11,687 bases of DNA from Methanosarcinaceae archaeon UBA470 (lineage in GTDB: Archaea > Halobacteriota > Methanosarcinia > Methanosarcinales > Methanosarcinaceae), in contig DAKU01000123.1 in the NCBI GenBank assembly GCA_002508425.1, forward strand, positions 1 through 11,687, read 5' to 3'. Below, one piece after another: positions 1 through 5,764 of this stretch. The position numbers were made by a program, and so were the translations under genes. The notes beneath the pieces are model-generated. The model made no database searches. It saw nothing but the letters and a program-made list of their open reading frames with translations, and had not been told where the DNA came from. The stretch's first letter is position 1. Every line of letters begins with the position of its first letter.

Positions 1-580
1 CTATAGTGCGCCTTATTTCCTGTTCTCTGCCGATCACAGGATCAAGCTTGCCCTGGGATGCCAGTTCGGTGAAGTCGATACCATATTTCTTAAGTGGTTC
101 CATCGTATCTTCCGGATTCTCTGAGGTAATGCGTCTGCCACCTCTTATCTCCTTGATGGCAGCAAGCAGACGGTCCTTTGTAATACCCTCGCCTGCAAGT
201 ATTTTTCCGGCTACTGAATCTTTTTCTTCTGCGATTGCTATAAGCAGGTGTTCCACACTAACGAACTCATCCTGCATCTTGCCAGCAGTCTTGTTTGCAG
301 AGTCCAGCACCCTCTTGAGTGTCTGGGTCATATAGACCTGCTCTCCGCCTGGACCGGATACTTGTGGCAGGCTTGCGAGCTTCTCCTCTAGTTTCTCTGT
401 AATTCTGCCTGGTTCTACATCGAGCTTCTGCAACAATGTTGGTACTAATCCACCAGTTTGTTCAAGCATTGCCAGGAGCAGGTGTTCACAATCTATCTGC
501 TGGTTATGGTATCTGGCAGCGATTGTAGTTGAGCCCTGGATTGCTTCCTGGGCTTTCTGAGTGAAACGATTTAGATCCAT
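1..580 (-). CDS. clpB: ClpB protein-disaggregating AAA+ chaperone, N-terminal part (runs off the window)
   Basis: The minus-strand frame from ATG at 580 stays open to the window edge (193 codons), so only the N-terminal part is present. It begins MDLNRFTQKAQEAIQGS and has two Clp-N repeats, roughly residues 1-75 and 80-150 (key strings HLLLAML and SVEHLLIAI). The linker into the first AAA+ module follows, ending at PVIGREQEIRRTI just before the Walker A motif. The family extracts polypeptides from aggregates with the DnaK system in the cytoplasm, threading them through a hexameric ring. ClpB is a bacterial-type chaperone found in only some archaea. It lies downstream of groES-groEL on the same strand but 273 nt away, with its own TATA-like promoter. 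A modest AGGGG ribosome-binding site lies about 6 nt before the ATG. The identity is secure; the rest of the protein cannot be seen. Confidence 0.95.
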   Translation of the reverse strand, partial: MDLNRFTQKAQEAIQGSTTIAARYHNQQIDCEHLLLAMLEQTGGLVPTLLQKLDVEPGRITEKLEEKLASLPQVSGPGGEQVYMTQTLKRVLDSANKTAGKMQDEFVSVEHLLIAIAEEKDSVAGKILAGEGITKDRLLAAIKEIRGGRRITSENPEDTMEPLKKYGIDFTELASQGKLDPVIGREQEIRRTI

Positions 581-603
581 ACTTTTCCCCTTAATTTTTA
601 TCC

Positions 604-635
604 CACTAATCAATTACTCTGATATGTCTTATAAG
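604..635 (-). promoter_or_regulatory. clpB promoter with putative heat-shock element
   Basis: On the minus strand a TATA-like box CTTATAAG (635 to 628) lies about 48 nt before the clpB ATG, which predicts a start near 606 and a leader of about 25 nt. The 11-mer ATATCAGAGTA (625 to 615) lies between TATA and the predicted start. The same 11-mer is in the groES promoter at the matching place. A T7 run (662 to 656) is just upstream. The promoter is inferred from spacing and sequence only. Confidence 0.55.
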
Positions 636-746
636 CGCTGTTCAACTCGCTGTACAAAAAAATTGATATTAGTTCTCCAATTAAATCCCCATCTATGGAA
701 AGCTGGCTGTACGACTGCCCTAAACCAGCATGAAATAAGGATAATC

Positions 747-791
747 GGTCATGACTCGAAGGTCATGACCATGCACCCAAATGCAGGTGCA
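747..791. repeat. Tandem inverted repeats between groEL and clpB
   Basis: Two perfect inverted repeats sit side by side. The first is GGTCATGAC (747-755) with GTCATGACC (762-770), a 9-bp stem with a 6-nt loop. The second is TGCACC (772-777) with GGTGCA (786-791). They lie 63-107 nt after the groEL stop in the groEL direction. A T6 run on that strand (799 to 794) comes just before them, and archaeal termination usually follows oligo-T runs. They could be a groEL 3' end structure or a protein-binding site upstream of clpB. Apart from the clpB promoter, I see no gene in the 273-nt spacer 581-853. Confidence 0.6.
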
Positions 792-853
792 GTAAAAAAT
801 GTTCCTTTGTGCTTACTCGATGAGTATTTTCATTTGTCAATGTAGGAAGGCGA

Positions 854-2464
854 TCAGATTATGATCGCAGCAGTCCTTTCATCTTTTTCATCGTCGAAAT
901 CCGCAACCAGGACTTCAGTAGTCAGTACCATGCCCGCTATGGAGGCAGCGTTCTGCAGGCCACTGCGTACGACCTTTGTTGGGTCGATCACGCCAGCCTC
1001 AAAGAGGTCCTCAAACACATCTGTTTTGGCATTGTATCCAAAGTTAGGATTTGCCTCTGTGCGCACACGGGCAACGATCTCAGCGCCTTCTCTGCCAGCG
1101 TTGATGGCTATCTGGCGCATTGGTTCTTCCAATGACCTCTTAACGATCATGACACCGATCTGCTGATCTCCGTTGAGTTTCAATCCATCTAAAACAGACG
1201 TTGCATGGAACAATGTAACTCCTCCTCCAGCAACCACGCCTTCTTCTACAGCGGCCTTTGTAGCGTTCAGAGCATCATCGATTCTCATCTTCTTTTCCTT
1301 GAGTTCGGTCTCAGTGGCTGCGCCTACCTTTATTACTGCTACTCCACCACCGAGCTTTGCCAGACGCTTCTTAAGTTCTTTCTTTCTGTAGTCGGACTCT
1401 GTAAGCTTGACCTGTGACTCGATGACTCTCATTCTTTGCTCGATGACAGCTTTGTTACCCTTGCCTTCTACAATGGTGGTCTTGTTTTTGTCAACTGTAA
1501 TCTTCCTTGCATTGCCCAGCATCACACTGGTAAAGTCCTCAAGCTTCATGCCTTTATCTTCACTGATAACAGTACCGCCGGTAAGCACTGCTATGTCCTC
1601 AAGCATATCTTTCTGATCATCACCAAAGCCCGGAGCCTTGACAGCACATACCTTCAAAGCACCACGCATAATATTCAGTATTATTCCTGCCTGTGCGTCG
1701 CCTTCAACATCCTTGGCAACTATCAGCAAAGATCTGCCTTCCTTTGCTACTTTTTCTAGCACAGGGATCACTTGGTTCATTGTGCTTATAGTCCTGTCAG
1801 TGATGAGAATATATGGCTCATCGAACTCGCATGTCAGTTTTTCATGGTCAGTGGCCATGTAAGGGGACACAAAACCCCGTTCAAACTGCATACCCTCCAC
1901 GACCTCAAGGCTGGTTTCCATGGTCTTGGAATCTTCTACGGTAATGACGCCGTTGTATCCTACTTTTTCCATTGCACTTGCAATTAGGCTGCCAATTTCT
2001 TCATCGTTGTTAGCTGATATTGTGGCAACTTGGACGATTTTGGCTTTGTCCTTTACGTCCTGGCTCTGTTCTTTAATGTGTTTTACGACTGCTTCTGTAG
2101 CTTTTTCTATACCTTTCTTGATCTCTATGGGGTTGGCACCTGCTGTAATGTTCCTTATACCTTCGGTGATCAGGGACTGGGCCAGCAGGGTTGCAGTGGT
2201 GGTACCATCGCCTGTGGTATCCTGGGTCTTGGAAGCTACTTCTTTTACAAGTTTTGCACCTATATTCTCAAATTTGTCTTTCAGCTCGATCTCTTTTGCA
2301 ATGGTAACTCCATCGTTTGTTACCACCGGGCTGGTGGCTTTGTCAAGTATAACGTTGCGCCCTTTAGGACCTAATGTTATCTTCACTGTATTGGCTACCT
2401 TGTCCACACCATTCAATAATGATCTGCGTGCGTTCTCATGGAATGTGATCTGTTTCGAAGTCAT
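854..2464 (-). CDS. groEL: Group I chaperonin GroEL (Hsp60)
   Basis: This 536-residue protein is the ATP-driven folding chamber subunit that works with GroES in the cytoplasm. It is full-length for the family. The N-terminal equatorial domain has TLGPKGRNVILDK (about 30-42), catalytic-region Asp51 in TNDGVTIAKE, and the nucleotide-binding GDGTTT (85-90). The second equatorial half has the RIDDALNATKAAVEEG block and VAGGGV. The C terminus is DEKDERTAAIII, without the Gly-Gly-Met tail common in bacterial GroEL. An SD-like GAGGTG lies 5 nt before the ATG (2475 to 2470), and a second, AGGTGAAAGG, lies a little further upstream. It is 62 nt behind groES, so the two are almost certainly one operon. 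Group I chaperonins are bacterial; among archaea they are known chiefly in Methanosarcina relatives, beside the native thermosome, and are generally read as acquired by transfer. Confidence 0.98.
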   Translation of the reverse strand: MTSKQITFHENARRSLLNGVDKVANTVKITLGPKGRNVILDKATSPVVTNDGVTIAKEIELKDKFENIGAKLVKEVASKTQDTTGDGTTTATLLAQSLITEGIRNITAGANPIEIKKGIEKATEAVVKHIKEQSQDVKDKAKIVQVATISANNDEEIGSLIASAMEKVGYNGVITVEDSKTMETSLEVVEGMQFERGFVSPYMATDHEKLTCEFDEPYILITDRTISTMNQVIPVLEKVAKEGRSLLIVAKDVEGDAQAGIILNIMRGALKVCAVKAPGFGDDQKDMLEDIAVLTGGTVISEDKGMKLEDFTSVMLGNARKITVDKNKTTIVEGKGNKAVIEQRMRVIESQVKLTESDYRKKELKKRLAKLGGGVAVIKVGAATETELKEKKMRIDDALNATKAAVEEGVVAGGGVTLFHATSVLDGLKLNGDQQIGVMIVKRSLEEPMRQIAINAGREGAEIVARVRTEANPNFGYNAKTDVFEDLFEAGVIDPTKVVRSGLQNAASIAGMVLTTEVLVADFDDEKDERTAAIII

Positions 2465-2526
2465 TTCTACACCTCTTTATCCTTTCACCTATGATTTTCT
2501 CTTACTTCGTAATACTTATTTTTCTC

Positions 2527-2802
2527 TTATTTTTCGATTACTGCAAGCAGATCTTTAAAGTCGACAAATACATGCAACTCTCCATCGAGGTCCATTTCGT
2601 CGCTCTTATAACCACCATATATTACATGGTCTCCTTTATTCACAGGCAGGTCACGTCCATCCTCAAAAGTACCTACAGCGACAATAACGCCTTCTTTCTT
2701 TTCTTCTTTGGCTGACTCCGGCAGGTATATACCGCTATCAGTCCTTTCGGCCTGTTTGACCACTTTTATTAATACTCTTTCTCCAATCGGTTTGATGATC
2801 AT
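2527..2802 (-). CDS. groES: Co-chaperonin GroES (Hsp10)
   Basis: This 91-residue protein is the lid of the GroEL chamber. It starts MIIKPIGERVLIKVVKQ, typical of GroES. The mobile loop region that contacts GroEL is AERTDSGIYLPESAKEEKKEG (residues about 18-38, mobile part ERTDSGIYLPE), followed by GTFEDGRDLPVNKGDHVIYG. The frame is open 63 nt further upstream, but the start at 2802 is chosen because GGAGGA (2816 to 2811) lies 8 nt before it and the protein aligns with the family only from there. It is first in the groES-groEL operon, and its promoter faces that of the divergent regulator gene. The family forms a heptamer and acts in the cytoplasm. Confidence 0.97.
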   Translation of the reverse strand: MIIKPIGERVLIKVVKQAERTDSGIYLPESAKEEKKEGVIVAVGTFEDGRDLPVNKGDHVIYGGYKSDEMDLDGELHVFVDFKDLLAVIEK

Positions 2803-2849
2803 TGCTGATATCCTCCAATGAAAGTATGCCAGCTTTTTAGCCAGCTTAC

Positions 2850-2880
2850 ATACATCTATATTCATACTCTGATATATAAA
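2850..2880 (-). promoter_or_regulatory. groES-groEL promoter with putative heat-shock element
   Basis: On the minus strand TTTATATA (2880 to 2873) is a good archaeal TATA box, predicting a start near 2850 and a leader of about 48 nt. ATATCAGAGTA (2875 to 2865) overlaps its 3' edge and is identical to the element in the clpB promoter. A repressor bound there would block TBP/TFB or polymerase. This is a prediction from sequence. Confidence 0.6.
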
Positions 2881-2903
2881 ATTTATGCATTTTGTAGGTA
2901 TAA

Positions 2904-2940
2904 TCTTTGTTTAATCGAAATGATGTGCATAAAACAAAGA
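2904..2940. repeat. Inverted repeat in the groES/regulator spacer, possible operator
   Basis: TCTTTGTTT (2904-2912) and AAACAAAGA (2932-2940) form a perfect 9-bp inverted repeat 19 nt apart. Overlapping it, TTTATGCA (2882-2889) pairs with TGCATAAA (2926-2933), and the two TATA regions GATATATAAA (2871-2880) and TTTATATATC (2945-2954) are exact inverse copies. The spacer is therefore close to mirror-symmetric around about 2908-2922, as expected if one dimeric regulator controls both directions. Confidence 0.5.
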
Positions 2941-2941
2941 A

Positions 2942-2973
2942 ATATTTATATATCAAATCTTCAATACACTTTG
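2942..2973 (+). promoter_or_regulatory. Promoter of the winged-helix regulator
   Basis: The TATA box TTTATATATC (2945-2954), with an A-rich BRE-like stretch before it, is centred about 26-29 nt before the ATG at 2976. The predicted mRNA therefore has almost no leader, which fits the lack of an SD. TTTATATATCA is also found at the groES TATA box, so autoregulation is plausible. Confidence 0.55.
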
Positions 2974-2975
2974 TT

Positions 2976-3392
2976 ATGAACCTGCAGAACCAGCAAATAG
3001 TTCTGATTAGCCTTGAAAAACCCAAGGATCAAAACCTTGAGGATGATATCAGATGGCTGTGTAACAGCTTTGGTCTTTCATCCGGCAGGGATACTGAGAA
3101 CATTGCCACAAAGATAGTTATGGATATGTTGCGGATGCTGGCCGAAGAAGATAGGGTTACCTCTGAATCCATAGCTGACAATCTTGATGTGAGATTGGCT
3201 CGTGTAAATCATCATCTACGCAATCTGATAGATTCAGGTATTATCTACAGGAGGAAAAGATTACTTTATCTGCGTGGCGGTAGCCTCAAAGCCGCAGTGC
3301 AGGAGATGAGAAAGGATTCGGAGCGTATCTTCGATGAACTGGAATTCATGGCTGAAGATATTGACCGAAAAATGGGTTTAAAGAACAGATAA
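2976..3392 (+). CDS. Winged-helix DNA-binding regulator, candidate chaperonin-operon repressor
   Basis: A 138-residue protein starting MNLQNQQIVLISLEKPKD. After a short N-terminal arm, residues about 43-58 form a helix (ATKIVMDMLRMLAEED). A helix-turn-helix follows at about 60-86 (VTSESIADNLDVRLARVNHH is the core), and a basic wing at about 88-101 (IIYRRKRLLYLRGG). The tail 103-136 is rich in Lys and Glu and looks like a dimerising helix. This order fits ArsR/MarR-like archaeal regulators. The upstream in-frame extension to 2907 is rejected because it would cover the TATA box at 2945. The gene is divergent from groES with nearly mirror-image promoters, so a role as heat-shock regulator, comparable in logic to Phr or HSR1 of other archaea, is likely but inferred from position. 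I do not recognise a named family. Confidence 0.85.
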   Translation: MNLQNQQIVLISLEKPKDQNLEDDIRWLCNSFGLSSGRDTENIATKIVMDMLRMLAEEDRVTSESIADNLDVRLARVNHHLRNLIDSGIIYRRKRLLYLRGGSLKAAVQEMRKDSERIFDELEFMAEDIDRKMGLKNR

Positions 3393-3409
3393 CTGAGCAG
3401 ACTCATCAA

Positions 3410-3611
3410 TTAGTGTTCCTTTTCCACGTCGTGTACCCATAAATCGCTTTCCAGTGTCAGCTCTTTTTTCCGTAAAGGCACCTTCGATTTTATCATTTAC
3501 AGCGCATCGGTGTTTTCTGGGTTGAACCGATGATGGCACATCTGTTTCACAATGCCTACTTTTCCTCCACCTTTGAATATCTTTCGTACAGTGTGGTGGG
3601 GTAAATGACAA
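3410..3611 (-). pseudogene. Decayed duplicate of the mobB-moaE fusion, with large internal deletion
   Basis: Read on the minus strand, this stretch gives VGIVKQMCHHRFNPENTD, then directly AL, a stop codon, and MIKSKVPLRKKELTLESD followed by LWVHDVEK. The first part matches residues about 31-48 of the intact MobB-MoaE protein encoded at 4780-5613. The second matches residues 247-277. The residues between are missing: ENTD (Thr47-Asp48) runs straight into TDAL (Thr247-Asp248), an in-frame loss of 200 codons at a short shared ATC(A/G)GTG sequence near 3505-3512. The extreme N terminus is also damaged: the P-loop is gone, and only HHTVRKIFKGGG remains of the KTTLVTQLVKKLSGRG region. A stop inside the MoaE part confirms it is dead. 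A 77-codon frame overlapping it is an accident of decay. Confidence 0.85.
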
Positions 3612-3650
3612 TTACATTTAGTTAACTCTAAACTCGGATAATTTCAAATA

Positions 3651-3745
3651 TTTATATAAGGTATGAACTAGTTTTGCAGACTATGGGTAATTACAGGCTG
3701 AGGATTCATTACATTTCAGTTGGTATAACGTACCTACTGAGTTGA
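3651..3745 (+). pseudogene. Duplicate radC promoter and first codons, truncated
   Basis: The sequence copies the 5' end of the intact radC at 5735-5820. Both have a TATA box (TTTATATAAG at 3651-3660), the motif TTTTGCAG just before the ATG, and the identical 16-mer at 3690-3705 and 5772-5787 (ATTACAGGCTGAGGAT). From ATG 3683 it reads MGNYRLRIHYISVGITYLLS then stop, against MSDYRLRIHDIPVDDRPTER in the intact gene; two extra bases shift the frame. Similarity ends at about CCTACTGAG (3733-3741), where the bacterial-like sequence begins. The copied promoter points into the foreign segment. Confidence 0.8.
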
Positions 3746-3952
3746 AAAAGCCGGTTATTTTGGTGCCTTCACCAAATGTGAGCCAAGACCATCAAACCAA
3801 AAATGCTTTGGCTTTGTCTGCCAAATATGTCTCGATTATGATAGCCGATACAGAATCGAAACAAAATCTTATTCCGACTGCATTACAACTGATTAAAGAC
3901 GACGCTAAATCGCATTGCAGACGAAATTATCAAACTTATAAATAATGATTGT
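3742..3952 (+). pseudogene. Remnant of a Bacteroidota-like murG (3' end only)
   Basis: From 3742 the frame reads LKKPVILVPSPNVSQDHQTK and continues NALALSAKYVSIMIADTESK, then QNLIPTALQLIKDDAK. The strings ILVPSPNV and DHQTKNA are characteristic of MurG from Bacteroidota. MurG is the membrane-associated GlcNAc transferase that makes lipid II for murein. After about residue 55 the reading shifts frame, and the MurG-like end RIADEIIKLINN continues at about 3913-3945, so there is a small deletion with a frameshift. Only about the last fifth of a normal (about 360-residue) MurG is here. Methanosarcina-type archaea have no murein, so the fragment has no function there and marks transfer from a bacterium. 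The TTG start of the frame is nominal. Confidence 0.8.
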
Positions 3953-4764
3953 CTGAAATTTTTCAGACGGCTAAAGGTGCTGAAGTCTTTATGGAAATTG
4001 GAGTATTGCTGGTGGGGTTGTTGGCCGGAGTTATGTCCGGTTTGTTTGGTATTGGCGGTGGAATTGTAATGGTTCCTATTTTGATTGCCGTTTTCGGCAT
4101 GTCTATGCTCGACGCCAATGCTGCTTCTTTAGGAGCAATGTTGCTTCCGGTAGGTGTTTTTGGTGTAGTAAATTATTATAAGGCTGGCCTCATTAATATC
4201 AGGGAATCGTTGTGGATTTCATTGGGACTGTTTGCAGGTTCTTTTTTCGGAGCAGAATTGGCTTTAGCCGTAAATATTGGCTTATTAGCCAAATTGTATG
4301 CTATCTTTTTGTCGTACGTGGCATTAAGTTATTTCAATGTTCAGACATTGATTTTTAAGAGAATAAAAAAAGAGTCCTTTGAGTTCAAGGAGCATAAACC
4401 ACATGCCTTTTGGATGTTTATTTTGTTGGGGTTGTTTGCCGGAGTTATTGCCGGTATGTTTGGAAAAGGCGGAGGCATTATCATTGTGCCGATGTTGATA
4501 CGCTTATTTCATTACAACCCTAAAGCAGCAACAGCAACCTCTTTAGCGGCATTGCAATTACCTGTTGGATTGCCTAGTGTGATAGTGTATGCCGAACAAG
4601 GGCATTTAAACCTACTTTATGCAGTATTGATGGCAGGTGGTATTGTGGCCGGAACGTTTTTCGGCTCGAAATTGGCACTCAAACTTTCGGCTCAGTTTTT
4701 CAAAGAAATATATGCCGTGTTTTTGCTCGGAGTAGCCGTGTATATGATGGTAAAATATATCTAA
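3746..4764 (+). other. Putative horizontally acquired bacterial segment
   Basis: This segment begins where similarity to the radC copy stops and holds a broken murG end and an intact permease gene, both reading like Bacteroidota sequences. On its right it stops within the 15 nt between the permease stop and the end of the intact mobB-moaE. No transposase, integrase, terminal repeat or tRNA is visible at either edge. The right edge is known only to lie between about 4765 and 4787. Confidence 0.65.
3991..4764 (+). CDS. TauE/SafE-family (DUF81) sulfite/organosulfonate exporter-like permease
   Basis: A 257-residue integral membrane protein with the two-repeat plan of the family. The first half carries GLFGIGGGIVMVP (about residues 17-29) and the second half GMFGKGGGIIIVP (about 155-167). 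About seven or eight hydrophobic helices are visible, and a charged loop (KRIKKESFEFKEHKPH, about 123-138) separates the halves. The family moves small anions such as sulfite, sulfoacetate or taurine-related compounds across the cytoplasmic membrane; the substrate here is unknown. ATG 3991 is chosen because the hydrophobic core begins right after it; the frame also runs from a TTG at 3949 through residues not typical of the family. No clear SD is present, as in many Bacteroidota genes. It sits behind a murG fragment, in the same direction as the copied radC promoter, and ends 15 nt from the convergent mobB-moaE. The frame is intact, unlike its neighbours. Confidence 0.88.
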   Translation: MEIGVLLVGLLAGVMSGLFGIGGGIVMVPILIAVFGMSMLDANAASLGAMLLPVGVFGVVNYYKAGLINIRESLWISLGLFAGSFFGAELALAVNIGLLAKLYAIFLSYVALSYFNVQTLIFKRIKKESFEFKEHKPHAFWMFILLGLFAGVIAGMFGKGGGIIIVPMLIRLFHYNPKAATATSLAALQLPVGLPSVIVYAEQGHLNLLYAVLMAGGIVAGTFFGSKLALKLSAQFFKEIYAVFLLGVAVYMMVKYI

Positions 4765-4779
4765 ATGAATAGTATAGTT

Positions 4780-5613
4780 TCACTTTTCCACGTCATGTAC
4801 CCAGAAATCGCCTTCAAGTGTCAGTTCTTTCTTCCATACAGGTACTTCTGATTTTAACATTTCTAGGGCATCAGTGAGAGCTGTGAATAGTTCCTGCCTG
4901 TGGGCAGCGGCAACGACTATATATACGATATCCTCTCCAGGCCTGATTGTACCTGTGCGGTGGTGCATCCTTACGTCCAGCACTCCTTTTCTTTGCATCA
5001 AGTCTTTGCATATTTTCTGCATTGCCTCTTCAGCGATCTTTTCGTATTTCTCAAAATGCAGTGCCTTTGTTTCCAACCCTTCAGAGAATTGTCTGACAAT
5101 GCCTGTGAATGTGCCGATGCCACCTGCCTGTTTTATTCGAGTGTCCTGCTTTACCTGTTCTATGAGCAGGTTGAGGGTGACCCAGTTTTCCTGCTGTATC
5201 ACAAGTTCAGCCAAAGTATCGATGTCCCAATCTCCTCTTGCAGGGAGTTTGGCCACTACATTTTTCACCTCATCGATGTTATCAAGCTCTCCCAGTATGA
5301 TTTTTGGAAGGCTGCTTGTCTTAGCGCCTTCGACTATGGCAAAATCCATGCCACTGTCAGCAAGAGCATTCAGAGACTCGGTGAGGGACGGGTTGCGCTT
5401 CACAAGCACAAGTTCACTCTCTGTTATAGCTGCCACAGCTTCAGCTCCTGCATCGAAGTGTTTACCTGTATCGGTGTTTTCCGGGTTGAACCGATGATGA
5501 CACATCTGCTTTACAGTACCGACCTTTCCTCTGCCGGAAAGTTTTTTTACAAGCTGTGTGACCAGTGTTGTCTTACCTGTTTTTTTATAGCCGACCACGC
5601 TAATGACTTTCAT
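4780..5613 (-). CDS. MobB-MoaE fusion: molybdopterin-guanine dinucleotide GTPase joined to molybdopterin synthase large subunit
   Basis: A 277-residue two-domain protein. Residues 1-about 140 are MobB-like, with the P-loop GYKKTGKTT (8-16) and the HHRFNPENTDTGKHFDAGA block (39-57), a nucleotide-binding protein used when GMP is added to the Mo/W cofactor. Residues about 145-277 are MoaE-like, the catalytic subunit that transfers sulfur to precursor Z (cPMP) with MoaD. It has GGIGTFTGIVR, HHRTGTIRPGEDIVYI, and the two active-site lysines in LKSEVPVWKKE (Lys254 and Lys261, the same 7-residue spacing as E. coli Lys119/Lys126). The product acts in cytoplasmic cofactor synthesis, needed by formylmethanofuran dehydrogenase in methanogens. 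A TATA-like box puts the start of transcription almost at the ATG. It is divergent from radC. A decayed second copy lies at 3410-3611. Confidence 0.93.
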   Translation of the reverse strand: MKVISVVGYKKTGKTTLVTQLVKKLSGRGKVGTVKQMCHHRFNPENTDTGKHFDAGAEAVAAITESELVLVKRNPSLTESLNALADSGMDFAIVEGAKTSSLPKIILGELDNIDEVKNVVAKLPARGDWDIDTLAELVIQQENWVTLNLLIEQVKQDTRIKQAGGIGTFTGIVRQFSEGLETKALHFEKYEKIAEEAMQKICKDLMQRKGVLDVRMHHRTGTIRPGEDIVYIVVAAAHRQELFTALTDALEMLKSEVPVWKKELTLEGDFWVHDVEK

Positions 5614-5644
5614 GTACAGTCCTATGCAAATTAATGCTATAAAG
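5614..5644 (-). promoter_or_regulatory. mobB-moaE promoter
   Basis: On the minus strand CTTTATAG (5644 to 5637) is centred about 27 nt upstream of the ATG at 5613, giving a nearly leaderless mRNA. No SD precedes the ATG, which agrees with this. Confidence 0.45.
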
Positions 5645-5733
5645 AACGTAAGGTTTGGACGTGTTTACAGGTAATGGTTCATGACTCCATACAATTATAT
5701 TTAATATATTTTAATTTAAAATAATATAGAATA

Positions 5734-5763
5734 CTTTATATGGTAATAAGTAATTTTGCAGGT
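5734..5763 (+). promoter_or_regulatory. radC promoter
   Basis: CTTTATATGG (5734-5743) lies in a strongly A+T-rich spacer (5690-5757) and is centred about 26 nt before the ATG at 5765, predicting a leaderless or near-leaderless transcript. The same arrangement is preserved in the duplicate at 3651-3685. Confidence 0.55.
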
Positions 5764-5764
5764 C

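Noticed and set aside
561..845. Plus-strand open frame of 94 codons across the clpB/groEL spacer
   Set aside because: It overlaps the start of clpB and the clpB promoter on the other strand, crosses the inverted repeats, and its translation has no recognisable features or plausible start signal.
1920..2558. Long plus-strand frame (212 codons) opposite groEL
   Set aside because: It is the antisense of a highly conserved groEL; such frames are common opposite genes with biased third positions, and the translation is not protein-like.
2820..2865. Longer GroES with a 21-residue N-terminal extension
   Set aside because: The family alignment begins at MIIKPIGERV, a strong SD precedes that ATG, and the extension would start within the shared promoter element.
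3378..3611. 77-codon minus-strand frame after the regulator gene
   Set aside because: It reads through the mobB-moaE remnant in the wrong frame; the family match lies in another frame with a stop.
3393..4790. Insertion sequence or integron carrying the foreign segment
   Set aside because: No transposase or integrase frame, no terminal inverted repeats and no target-site duplication could be seen at the edges.
4874..5634. Two long plus-strand frames opposite mobB-moaE
   Set aside because: The minus strand has clear MobB and MoaE motifs with catalytic lysines, so the plus-strand frames are antisense shadows.
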